From Ilyonectria destructans (lineage: Eukaryota > Ascomycota > Sordariomycetes > Hypocreales > Nectriaceae), in the NCBI GenBank assembly GCA_020740775.1, contig JAHEWK010000015.1:372001-436000 (forward strand): a stretch of DNA of 64,000 bases, read 5' to 3'. The notes below the pieces were generated by a model, which did no database searches, had not been told where the DNA came from, and was given only the letters and a program-made list of their open reading frames with translations. Positions 46,724 through 56,549 of the stretch are shown piece after piece (the stretch's first letter is position 1; each line of letters opens with the position of its first letter). The position numbers and the translations under genes were made by a program.

Positions 46724-47559
46724 CATAATGGGGACGCATTTGAATCTCTCTCGCGAATCTTGACCAAGTTCGGCAAGATACAAGAATCAGGAGGCCTCGA
46801 CAAGGCAAAGAACGACGACGATGCATCGCTTGTTGGCATGTATCAAACATTCCCCCAATCCAGTGTTGACCTAGTCTAACTCATACGATGTTCTGAATAG
46901 CCTTCATGGATGAAATTTCCATTGATTCCAAAATGTCAAAACATGGACTAAACTAGATGAGCTAGAAAACGGTGCTTGCCAGCGTATCACTTTTGAGGAC
47001 GTCTGGCTACTCTATTCACTCGGAACAACCGTGTATCGAAAATCTGATGGGTATTGGCACGCTTTCAAGGTCGATACGGTCCAAACGAATTCTGGGAGGA
47101 TCTCACTTCTCAACACCCTGCGCATTCGTGGTTACTATCTTGATTTCAACCACAATGGATCTCGGCTAAAACCGATTCGAACTCAGTATTTTCCCCGAGT
47201 CTCACATCTAGGGTCTTGGTAATCAGAACATTCCCACCCTGCTGACTGCGCGTGGCGAAAAGATCTGGGGCTTCCACGGTGAGCCAACATACCGAGAGTA
47301 CACCGGTAGTACTTGGCCAACCACTCTCCCTACGGTAGGACAATTTTCCTGCTCCCATCAGGCTTAAGGCGAACTTGAGCCGCTAACAACTTTGCAGGAC
47401 TGCACCAAGGTCATCATAGACTATGTCCCGTCGTCTGGATTTCGCCAGGAGGATGATCTAGATAATCCAGATGATCCAATTGATTCAGAGGACGCGGATA
47501 ACGACAATTGGGTATGCGATTGCTCCATATGCTTGTCCGCACGGTACCAAGGGCGGTGA
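46724..47559 (+). pseudogene. Decayed N-terminal part of a large fungal NTPase-type gene (DUF7025-like region)
   Basis: Four segments lie in order on the plus strand with stops or frame jumps between them. The first is 46724-46878 (FESLSRILTKFGKIQE). The second is 46944-47222 (RITFEDVWLLYSLGTTVYRK, then DGYWHAFKVDT). The third is about 47239-47340 (ARGEKIWGFHGEPTYREYTG). The fourth is 47398-47559 (TKVIIDYVPSSGF followed by an acidic stretch and CDCSIC). The order ITFEDLW.LF..G..V, then a RGEKFW.L.G..Y.EY.G block, is what I associate with the region N-terminal to the AAA+ domain in a large fungal NTPase family. An apparent old intron with a GCTAAC branch site precedes 47398. No ATPase motif (Walker A) follows before the sugar transporter, so the gene is both broken and truncated. 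Confidence 0.5.
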
Positions 47560-48075
47560 CGTGTAATAAGCTCACGATAGAGCTAACCACCCCCTCGTCG
47601 TACTTCCATCGCGGCTGGGGAACTCACTCACCGGCTGCTAAAGTTTCTCTAGCTCTACGATCCCCGGACAAGTTCGCCACAGAAACGCGGGGAAATTGGC
47701 TGTTTGCGGGGCGTTGCACCTGAGTCGTTGCTGGAGGTATCGGCTGACGTGTCATTGGCTCGTCCGGATCTCGTACTGTCGGAAGTCGTACTCTTAGAGT
47801 CGCGAATCCGCCGGATCTCGCTCAACAAGTGGATCTAGTTTAGCATGAAAACATGGCAACTGGGGCTCTGAATCGCGGTCAACCACCTTTTTCTCGACGA
47901 GGCGTCGATCACGAGTTCCTACCCCCGGGATTCCTCAACCGACCCTTACCATCGCGACATTGACGTTCATCGGCTGGCATCATGACCTATAATAAGCCGA
48001 AGTATCCTCTGATCTGGCCATGCATTCGATACGCTCTCGCAGCGCAGCCGTGAAACCCTCCAGTCCATCTCCGCA
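47560..48075. promoter_or_regulatory. Upstream region of the sugar transporter
   Basis: This is 516 bp. A TATA-like TATAATAA lies at 47988-47995, about 80 bp before the start codon. No other feature is seen. Confidence 0.4.
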
Positions 48076-49817
48076 ATGGCTGTCTTCGCTAAATTTCGTC
48101 TCTTTAACCGGAGGCTTGCCCTCGCAAGCGCCTTGATCGCCGTCTCCACATTCAATTATGGCTTTGATAATCAGGCCTTTGCGAGTACTCAGGCCATGGA
48201 CGCTTTTGACAAGCAGTTTGGCGTGTGGAACGAAGCGACGCAAACATATGTACTTGAGCCATCTTGGCTCTCTCTCTTCAACAGCCTCAACTACATCGGA
48301 TTCGCCGTTGGTATGTAGACGCTTGCAGACGTATTGGTTTACATCTAACAAGGCTAGGGGTCTCCGCCGGCACCACCATTTCCTCTCGATGGGGCCGAAG
48401 ATGGTGCATGTTCATCATGAGCTGCTACGCTATCGTTACCGCAACCATTGGAGTGACATCAACTCACCGGGAGCAAATCATGGCAGCGCGAATCCTTAAC
48501 TATGTCTATGTTGGGATGGAGCTCGGTGTCGTGCCCACGTTTCAGTCCGAGATTGGTATGCTCACCAGGCGAAATTGACCGAATGTTGCTAATAATGTCA
48601 ACCAGTCCCGGCCGATGCACGAGGATTGATGGTGGGCTCATACCAGCTCAGTCTTGCCATTGGCGGGCTTGTCATCAACTCCGTTTGCTACGGAACGAGC
48701 GGTATTCAGGATAACAGGGCGTGGCGCATCCCCCTTGGTCTCTTCTACATTGTCCCATCTATCGTCTTGAGCCTCATTTGGTTCATACCCGAATCGCCTC
48801 GCTGGCTACTTCGCAAGAACCGCGTCGAAGATGCATGGAGCAATTTCCGCATGCTGCGCGAAGGCGCGTTTTCCGAGGAACAGATGGAGGCCGAGTTTAA
48901 GGAGCTCCGCACCTCGCTAGAGCAAGAAGTTGAACAGGGCAAGTTTTCTGAGCTGTTCCGAGGCCTGAACCTGAAGCGGACTGCCATTGCCATTGGTGTG
49001 AACATTTTCCAGCAAGTCGGCGGTCAGGCGTTTGTGTCTCAGTACGGTGCGGTTTATGTCAAGTCCCTGGGCACTATCAATCCGTTCAAATTCAGTCTGA
49101 TCACATCCGGCATCAACATCGTCACCATGGTCACAATTCTCCTCTGGACAGACTTAATTGGCAGAAGGTACGTGACTTCGAAATGGTCTCATTGATGTTG
49201 CTAATCAAGCTAAGGATTTTGATGATGCTTTCTTCCTGCGTGATGACTTCTGCCATGATGACGATGGGAGGGTTGGGAATCGGATCCCCTGTATCAACAG
49301 CCAGGAAGAATGGGATCGTCTCCATGATGGCTGTGTTTCCCTTGGGCTTTGCAATGGGTTGGGCCCCGCTTACCTACGTCGTGGTAACTGAAATATCAGC
49401 GCTCCGACTCCGCGATGTGACCTCGCGCGTCGGCTTCACAGTCAACGTGATTATGAAGTAAGTCCTTGTGAAATATTTTGTAGAAATTTGCTCATGCCTA
49501 TATCCAGCTTCGCCGTCAACTTTTCGATCCCGTACCTCGTTTACGATAAATATGCAGGCCTGGGCAGCCAGGTTGGGTTCATATTCGGCTCGTTTATGGT
49601 GATTGCGACAGTTTTTGTATACTATTGCGTGCCAGAGTGCAGAGGGAAAACTCTCGAGCAGATTGACTTCCTGTTTAACACTGGAATGCCGATCCGGGAC
49701 TTTGGAAAGGCCGATGCAGCTGCATTGATGCGTGCTGCGGCTGCGGATAGGTTGGATAAAGGTGAAGATGCCGATATCGAGATGGGATCTACGGCGAATA
49801 AGGAGGCGTTGAATTGA
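48076..49817 (+). CDS. MFS sugar transporter (sugar porter family)
   Basis: There are five exons: 48076-48310, 48358-48555, 48606-49167, 49215-49457 and 49508-49817. All four introns are 47-50 bp with GTA(T/C/A)G donors. The product is 515 aa, the normal size for 12-helix sugar porters. Family signatures: GTTISSRWGRRW after helix 2, IPESPRWLLRKNRVEDA in the central loop, FQQVGGQAFVSQY in helix 7, LIGRR in the following loop and VPECRGKTLEQIDFLF at the end. The N-terminal motif YGFDNQAFASTQAMDAFDKQ is typical of a fungal group annotated as alpha-glucoside or general hexose permeases. The substrate cannot be fixed from sequence. It acts in the plasma membrane. The nearby GH128 enzyme could supply sugars, which is inference. 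Confidence 0.93.
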
Positions 49818-49985
49818 CGAAAGTTTCGACTCTCTTCATTGTTACTGATTCCACTCTCTGAACTGTCGTCTCAGCACGCACTTGGGATGTGTCCCTCGGC
49901 AAGTCGAGAAATAGGCTTTGATGGGCATAAAAAGTATGAACAAGCTCAAATATGGCCAGATAGGAGGAAATACAAGCAAACCACA

Positions 49986-50338
49986 TTAGAAGGCGTCTCT
50001 AACGGCAATATACCCGAGCAACACAGGTCCCAATGCACAACACGCTGCCGTAATCGTGAAACCACTCTGAATATCCCTTTTTATGATCGTCCCTAAAACA
50101 CCAAAAAGGACACCTAGGAGCATGAGGATGACCAGAACGAGATATATGGTCATCCAATGCCACCCTTCCTCGAAGTGTATGCCCCGACCAAGCTCTGCTT
50201 GGTCAGCCGACGATTGTAATTGCCCACATGCTCGTTTTGGCAATTGATTGTGTATACTTCGCTGCGGTACCTCAACGGCATGCGGACGCTGGAAATAGTG
50301 TGTCAACTCTCGAGACCCGATGGGCAGGGGAGAACGGA
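49986..50338 (-). pseudogene. C-terminal fragment of a fungal two-helix membrane protein
   Basis: About 110 open codons with no ATG start. The sequence reads SIHNQLPKRACGQLQ, then GIHFEEGWHWMTIYLVLVIL, then a second hydrophobic stretch ending LLGYIAVRDAF. In my recollection this NQLPKR...GWGIHFxEGWHW...GYLA ending is the conserved C-terminus of a large group of fungal accessory proteins, often seen near heterokaryon-incompatibility-type genes. The N-terminal parts are not found in the 700 bp upstream. There is a TGA in frame just before the fragment. It is most likely the remnant of a deleted gene, and less likely the last exon of a gene whose upstream exons I failed to see. Confidence 0.5.
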
Positions 50339-51239
50339 TAGGTCTTCAGGCGCAGGCCAACATCGATAGGTAGCACAGATAACAGTGAGCCTAATTTACT
50401 GGCAGCATACCGTTTGGTGTGATGGGAGTGTTTATGGGAATGATCTTGGGCTGCAGCCTGGTCGAATGTAAGACGGAGCGATGCTTCTCCGCCTTGATTG
50501 GCTACATGTATTCATGTCAGCACCAAAGTAATTGAATTTATGTGGATTTATCTTTCAATCCGATCAAACTCTTTATGTCGACATCTGCATCTTGGGACCT
50601 GCTGACACATGCTCTCCGCTGCAATGCGATTTCCAGCGGTGTCATCTGCTTCTGCGTTTCCTCATCACCTAAAGAATACTCGCAAATAGTAGGGATTGAA
50701 CCTTCAACGTAGTGACCTCAATCTATCAAGTATCAGCGCAAACTACGTGTTCTCCAGGGCAGCGTGTTCCTTATGTGTCCCGGTGGTTGATCACTCACGA
50801 ATTGGGCGGTAAGGCTACAAACGCGTTTCATCCATTCAACCAGCGAGAGAGGGCCACGCCTTTTCAAATAAATGGAGCCTCAGATTAGCCGTTTATTTTT
50901 GAGTTTGTTTGAGAAACTTCATCCCCTGTAAACCGAGGATGGCAGATTTGTTGCGTTAACAGCAGCGGTGAAGGATGACGTCACAGCCTCTGCTAAAATC
51001 AGGTTATGGCACCGAAATCTGGGAATGCTCGAGTACCTGGCCAAGGTCATGCACCTGCAAGGATTCCATAACAGGGAGGGCTTAGCTCAAGTAGTGCAAG
51101 TTTATTTCGTCACATTTGGATTTCGTCACAGGCTGCTTTTCTGTGGCTTATATGTTGCTGTTTCCTGTTACTCAAAGCGAGCTTCTTGGGTCCAAATCTA
51201 TGTCACTATTCCTTGCGCAGGCCGCATCACACAACAACT
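50339..51239. other. Intergenic region upstream of the GH128 gene
   Basis: There is no supported gene. Its right part is the promoter of the GH128 gene. A frame with no ATG lies at 50968-51243 and is not convincing. Confidence 0.5.
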
Positions 51240-52208
51240 ATGACAAATTACAGAAGAGTTGGCGTGCATTGCTATGTTTTTAGCCTTTTTCTATCGCTCG
51301 TTTACAGTGTTTCTGACTCATCGTCAAAACGCGGGCTTGCCTTTCATGGTGACGACTACGATTCCGACACCGAAATATTGCTGTCCGAAAATTCAACAAT
51401 TTCATGGTACTACACCTGGTCTCTGTGGCCTTCAGACGCAATAAACAACACTATTCCTTTTGTACCGTTGATTCACGGCCTGGACGATGCCTCGGACTCG
51501 GAGCTCGTGTCTCGCCTCGATGACTTGCCCGCCTCCTCCACTCGCCTGCTCAGTTTTAACGAGCCTGATGGCGAGACTGATACTGGAGGCAGCTCTATCT
51601 CTGCCAAGGACGCTGCAAAATCGTACATGTCCAACATCGCACCCCTGAGAAAGTCAACAAGTTCTCGATCACGGAAGTGGGACATCAGCTATCCCTCTGT
51701 CACTGGCTCGACTAGAGGCCTTGAATGGCTTCGCAGTTTTAACGACACTTGCTTCGACATATCCGATGACGGCTGCCCCATGGACTTTGTAGCTGTGCAT
51801 TGGTATGGCGACTACACAGGCCTTGTGTCATGGCTTGGGACACTCCGTGAATTCTATAACGAAACATACCCCGACGTTTCTTACTGGATCACCGAGATGG
51901 CCTTACCGAAGCAGGATGAAGAAGAAACGCTTGCTATGATGAACGACAGTCTACGGTACTTGGACAATCTCGATTACGTTCAGGGCTATGCATGGTTCGG
52001 AGCATTCCGTGCCGACGAAGCGAACGAATGGACTGGCGACAGTGTGTCGCTCTTTGACGATAAGGGGGGCTTGACGGAACTCGGGGTCTTGTACCTAGGT
52101 GGCGAGGAGAGTGGGTTTGAACAGGGCGAGTCTGACGGTGTTCAATGGTCCCCACCACGCACTCTCATGCTGAGTCTTTTGGTGTTCGCGGTGGGCTTGA
52201 TGTTGTGA
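51240..52208 (+). CDS. Secreted, probably GPI-anchored endo-beta-1,3-glucanase, GH128 type
   Basis: This is a single exon of 322 aa from ATG 51240. A hydrophobic signal sequence covers residues about 8-27. The catalytic-core pattern is that of the glycosyl hydrolase catalytic core family (GH128, Asl1-like). It has KRGLAFHGDDYDSD near the mature N-terminus, LLSFNEPD with the proposed acid/base Glu at 108, VAVHWYGDYTG, YWITEMALP with the proposed nucleophile Glu at 219, and YAWFGAFR. The C-terminus ends in a hydrophobic tail (TLMLSLLVFAVGLML) after a short polar stretch, as in GPI-anchored wall proteins. Its role would be cell-wall or external beta-1,3-glucan remodelling. It is tail to tail with the transcription-factor gene, with only 65 bp between stops. 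Confidence 0.88.
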   Translation: MTNYRRVGVHCYVFSLFLSLVYSVSDSSSKRGLAFHGDDYDSDTEILLSENSTISWYYTWSLWPSDAINNTIPFVPLIHGLDDASDSELVSRLDDLPASSTRLLSFNEPDGETDTGGSSISAKDAAKSYMSNIAPLRKSTSSRSRKWDISYPSVTGSTRGLEWLRSFNDTCFDISDDGCPMDFVAVHWYGDYTGLVSWLGTLREFYNETYPDVSYWITEMALPKQDEEETLAMMNDSLRYLDNLDYVQGYAWFGAFRADEANEWTGDSVSLFDDKGGLTELGVLYLGGEESGFEQGESDGVQWSPPRTLMLSLLVFAVGLML

Positions 52209-52273
52209 TGAATGATTTTTTTTTTTAGCGTAGAGCATATGTTTGTTTTTATAGATCAAATACAGCAGGTCTG

Positions 52274-54671
52274 TTACTCTATCTGTGCCAAAAACGGGGG
52301 AATGTCCGCATCCGTATATGCATTCATCTGTAAGTCAAATGGGTTCATTGACAAAGTCAAGTCTTGATCATCGAATGAAGAGGTGACTTGGCTCGACAAA
52401 TCGTATGGAACAAGTCCGTCTCCGAAGAATTGAGCTGAGCCTAATGAATTTCTTCCCGAATACTCAACAGTCTCTTCGTTCTGGCCGGGCATAGAAAATG
52501 GCCAGGTTTCACTACCTGTGCCAGCATCGGAGGTCGATGTGGTTGCTGCCAATGTTTCATCTGCGGTAGATCGCCGAGGATTCACCGCCGAACCAATATT
52601 ATCCTCGTCTTCTGTGGTGAATACATACTTGGAGCGTCGGTGCAGCTTTTCCTGTTCACTGAGAGTCCCTGGAGGAGGACTTGAAACAGTTAGCTTGTCT
52701 AGACCTACTGGGCGGAACTTGTTGCTTACGGGGTATCCGACAATGGAGTTCGCATACCAAGGCCGGGAATCAGTTTCTCGACGTCAGAAATCTAGACTGT
52801 CAGTATAAGTCACTTGGTACACTTGCAGCAACGTACACATAAGCTGACCCATTCACACTTGTCTTGACCTCGAGACACAAGGAACAATCCGTCTTGAAGT
52901 TTCTGTTTTAGCTGGGGTAGCGAATGACCTCCTTCTGGGGGCAGGAGGAAGTAGAGGTGGTCGATAATCTTGGTGCATTGGTATAGGGCAATGGTCAAAG
53001 TCCCACCCTCTACGGGATTGCGCATCTCTGAATGGCGAATGTGAGACCAAAACTCACAACACCAAACTGCACTTTCTAAACACCTCTGCTGACAGTAATC
53101 GATGTATGCTCGCGGTGTCTGTTCCATGGCATCTGCTGATACCGATTCCCTTATTCCGGGAATTAGAAATCGGAAAAGATCACAGCGGCAGAGGTATAAT
53201 AGGGTGTGGAGGACGATGTATCCGCGCGCTTCCTCAGAGTGGCACATGATCATCAATCTGTCGGCATCAAGTTGCAAGTCCTCTGGTAGAGACGTCTTGA
53301 ATGATATCAACTCTTGGTCGAGTGAGTGTAGTTGCTCTCGACTGGTAAACGGGCTGCATCCTTCGAGGATGACCCGCCTCGTGTATCTAGCGGAAGGATT
53401 AGTTATTGTGCATAAGCACTTGAGCAGGCTTACCAACCGAAATATTCTATCACGAAGGTCGTACATCCGCATTAGATAGGCCAGAATATTCATGTCTGTG
53501 CTCCCTTCGTCCATATGGCGCAGAAACTGCACCGATGATTTTAGCCCGAGCTGAAAGTTGTGGTGACTGTTGGGGAGCCTCATGTGCAGTCTATTTATAG
53601 GGCAGACCGTCAAATCCTCAATGCCTCCCGAGAATACCTTGTCGAGCCTATAAATGGACCACATCAGCCGGCGGAGACACTCTTGTGTTATCGAATCCAC
53701 GGCAGATCTCTCGTAATTGAGACGTTTTGTAAAAGCCACCCTTGCTGCTATGGACAGTAGAACCCATATGTCCCCCGTAAATTTCAGCGTGGAATGGAAA
53801 GTGATGACAATCACCAGAGCGTGGAGTTTGGGGACGGAAATATAGCCGATGCGGGCGACCAGCTTGGTCTGGATTTCGTCCACCCATCGGAGGGGAGTCA
53901 GGTAGGCCTCCTGTGGAGACATTAGACGGAGCCCCGAGGCGCAGATGGCCTTGAGCAGGGTTTCGTCCAGATTCCCGCGACTCCATTCCGTCAAGACGGT
54001 TGCTCTGTGGAGAGAGAGGGAGTCTAAGAAGTCGCTCTTGTCAAAGTACGCGTGGATGTAGTTTCGAATGTCGTCTTTCTTTTCCAGTTCGAACGCACTG
54101 GTCCATGGTTAGTCTACAATTCTCGTGCATCGGTCAATTAATATACCGTGTCGAGTCGTCTCCTAGGCTGGTCGCTGGTGGTGGTGGTTGGGTGGACTCA
54201 TAGCGTTCTGCCCGAGTGCTGGCGGGTGATACAAGTGCTTCAGGTGTTACATCTGCTTGCGTTGCAGTTCTTGGGATCGGGAAAAGACATTCCTGTCCAT
54301 GAGACTCGCATCGCTGGCAGGGGTAATTACCTGAACACTTCGCTTTTGTCGCGCGGCATGATGTACAAGCCTTTGATGTGCGTCGACGTTTCGTCCCCGC
54401 CTGGGTGAGTTCCTGAGGAGTATCGTCGTTCTCTCGCGGGGAGATGCCATCGACGGATGCATAGCTGCAGACAAAGTCGAGCCGCTCACAGCGCAGACAG
54501 CCGTCCGGCCGACGATCACACTTGACCTACACGAATGCCGTCAGCTTGGCGTCGCTCGAATTAGCCACGACAATTCACCTTGCGGGCGCGGCATTGCCTG
54601 CACGCGAGCCTTTTACCCGGCGACCCAGTGTCCTGGATCTGGGGAAGAAGGTCGCTCGCTTCAGGATCCAT
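52274..54671 (-). CDS. Transcription factor with two tandem Zn2Cys6 clusters
   Basis: The exons are 54671-54579, 54526-54147, 54097-53438, 53386-52837, 52791-52730 and 52679-52274. The product is 716 aa. The first cluster (residues 24-51) reads CRQCRARK, then across intron 1 VKCDRRPDGCLRCERLDFVC. The second (85-111) reads CTSCRATKAKC followed by YPCQRCESHGQEC. Both have all six cysteines. The middle has the fungal-specific factor domain pattern (LLSIAARVAFTKRLNYE, RRLMWSIYRLDKVFSGG). The C-terminus is acidic and a possible activation region. The intron at 53387-53437 uses a weak donor (GTTGGT). Leaving it in keeps the frame and gives 733 aa. The 50-bp intron at 52680-52729 has GTAAGC and GCTAAC signals and joins PLSDTP to PPPGTLSEQEK. 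It is divergent from the sulfatase gene. Confidence 0.85.
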
Positions 54672-54983
54672 GTCGCGAAGCCGAGGGCGAGATCCGGCGG
54701 TGATGGAGAGTTGCCGGATGATCCTGGGGGTGGATCTGCTTTTGAATGCGCGTTGCCCTATCGCGTCATTCCACTTCGGATGGTGAGGGCGAGATCCGGA
54801 GCCAGCCCCGGTACGAGATCCGGAACTCTAGAGTCGGCTCAGGAAGACGGCGAGTTTGGGGATGGAGGAGATCACATAAAATAGATGCTGGAAGTACGCA
54901 TTGGATTAAATCTCTAAGCCTGCTCCAAACTTCGCACTACTGCATTCCCCCTCACGAACCATAACCTCGGTTCCTGGAGCAAA
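54672..54983. promoter_or_regulatory. Divergent promoter with three CGAGATCCGG repeats
   Basis: These 312 bp separate the transcription-factor ATG from the sulfatase ATG. CGAGATCCGG occurs three times in the same orientation, at 54688-54697, 54790-54799 and 54814-54823. The first two share 15 identical bases (GAGGGCGAGATCCGG). Each copy contains CCGG/CGG, and CGG triplets are the usual contact of Zn2Cys6 proteins. They are therefore candidate operators for the adjacent factor, which is inference. Confidence 0.5.
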
Positions 54984-56549
54984 ATGCCTTCCCACCAACT
55001 CCCGGCAAAAACCTTGCCTCTCAAGGTCGACTCCAAGAATGGAGGCGACAGGCCAAACTACATTATTTTCATGCCGGATCAGCTCCGCTATGACTCTCTT
55101 GGGTGCACCGCTGGCCCCGACTCCGGCATTCGGACACCCAATATTGATGCCTTTGCCGCTCGTGGAAGCCTCTTCACCAACTGTTTCACGCAGGCTTCGG
55201 TTTGCTCGCAGTCGCGATGCAGCATGTTCACAGGGACATACCCGCACGTCAGCGGCCACCGCAGCCTCGAAAACCTCATCAAGCCATGGGAACCCAACAT
55301 CTTCCGCAGTCTCAAAGAGTCTGGCTACCACGTTGCGTGTCTCGCGCCGCGTGGTGACACCTTCGCGCCAACAGTAACCGAACTGAGCGTGACAGAATAT
55401 GGGTTCCTTGAGACGCCAGAGTATGTTCCCAACTTTGGGCGCGGGGGTGCAGAGAAGGAGAAGGATGAGAGTATTTGGGGTCGGTTGTTCTATCGGGGAC
55501 TCCGAGATGCCGACAAGGCCTCTGATTACGATGAGGCCGTGGTTAGATCAGCGCTGACTTGGCTGGACTGTCCTCCAACAGACAAACCTTGGGTGCTCTT
55601 CATGCCCTTGATCTTCCCCCACTGTCCATTCCAAGTGGAAGAGCCCTACTTTTCCATGTATGATCGCGCCAAGATGTCTGGAATCGAGGCCCTCCCAGAA
55701 AAGAGAACCGGCTACGAACCGCGATACATGAAATCAATCCGTGAGCGCTACGGGACTAGCCGAGCTACCGATGAAATATGGAAGGAGATCAAAGCTACCT
55801 ACTTCGGCATGATTTCGAGACTCGACGACCAATTTGGGCGTGTCATGAAGCGCGTGGATGAACTCGGGCTCTGGAAAGACACCGTTACTATGTTTTATAC
55901 GGACCACGGCGAGTACCTGGGAGACCATGGTTTAATTGAGAAGTGGCCATCGGGATTGTCAGAGATCCTCGTTCATGAGCCACTCATCATCGGTGGTGCC
56001 GGGCTGCCCGAGGGAAAGAAGATCCACGCAATGACAGAAATGGTGGATTTAGTCCCGACGATGCTGGAAATTTCTGGTGTCGGAGAGACATTTGCCCACA
56101 ACGGACTTTCGTGGATCCCTCTGTTATGTGGTGATGCCACAGAGCACAAGAAATATGCATTCTCCGAAGGCGGCTTCCTCACCTCGGAGGAGCCTCTGTT
56201 GGAGCAGGCTCCTTATCCATACGACCTTAAAGCTGCTCTACAACACGAGGATACAGCTCTGGTGGGGAAGGCGATATCATTGCGCGACGAGACATGGACA
56301 TACGTGTACCGGTTGTATGAACCGGCTGAGTTGTATCATCGCCAAGACGATCCATGCGAGTTGCACAATCTTGCAGAAGACCCGTCGCATAAGGAAATTG
56401 TCGATAAACTGGAGAAGGTTGTTCTGAAGTGGTTGCTGGAAGGAGCAGATACTATGCCGTGGACGCCTGATCCACGATTCCCAGAGGTTAAGCTAAAGAC
56501 TCCGAGAGAACAGATGGAGGAAAGACTAAAGCACATTCACGACACGTAA
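54984..56549 (+). CDS. Sulfatase (arylsulfatase-like)
   Basis: This is a single exon of 521 aa. It belongs to the alkaline-phosphatase-like sulfatase fold. The metal-binding start is PNYIIFMPDQLRYDSLGC (D32). The active-site segment is ASVCSQSRCSMFTGTYPH. Its C74-x-x-x-R78 core has Gln where the classical formylglycine motif C-x-(P/A)-x-R has Pro or Ala. The second metal/sulfate site is MFYTDHGEYLGDHGLIEKW. The C-terminal YHRQDDPCELHNLAEDP is usual for the family. There is no clear signal peptide, so it may be cytosolic. It hydrolyses sulfate esters, probably for sulfur scavenging, but the substrate is unknown. It shares a promoter with the double Zn2Cys6 factor. Confidence 0.92.
   Translation: MPSHQLPAKTLPLKVDSKNGGDRPNYIIFMPDQLRYDSLGCTAGPDSGIRTPNIDAFAARGSLFTNCFTQASVCSQSRCSMFTGTYPHVSGHRSLENLIKPWEPNIFRSLKESGYHVACLAPRGDTFAPTVTELSVTEYGFLETPEYVPNFGRGGAEKEKDESIWGRLFYRGLRDADKASDYDEAVVRSALTWLDCPPTDKPWVLFMPLIFPHCPFQVEEPYFSMYDRAKMSGIEALPEKRTGYEPRYMKSIRERYGTSRATDEIWKEIKATYFGMISRLDDQFGRVMKRVDELGLWKDTVTMFYTDHGEYLGDHGLIEKWPSGLSEILVHEPLIIGGAGLPEGKKIHAMTEMVDLVPTMLEISGVGETFAHNGLSWIPLLCGDATEHKKYAFSEGGFLTSEEPLLEQAPYPYDLKAALQHEDTALVGKAISLRDETWTYVYRLYEPAELYHRQDDPCELHNLAEDPSHKEIVDKLEKVVLKWLLEGADTMPWTPDPRFPEVKLKTPREQMEERLKHIHDT

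Noticed and set aside
53387..53437. Use of the nearby GTAAGC donor (53433) for the transcription-factor intron
   Set aside because: It would give a 47-bp intron that shifts the frame into an early stop. The upstream GTTGGT donor or intron retention keeps the frame.
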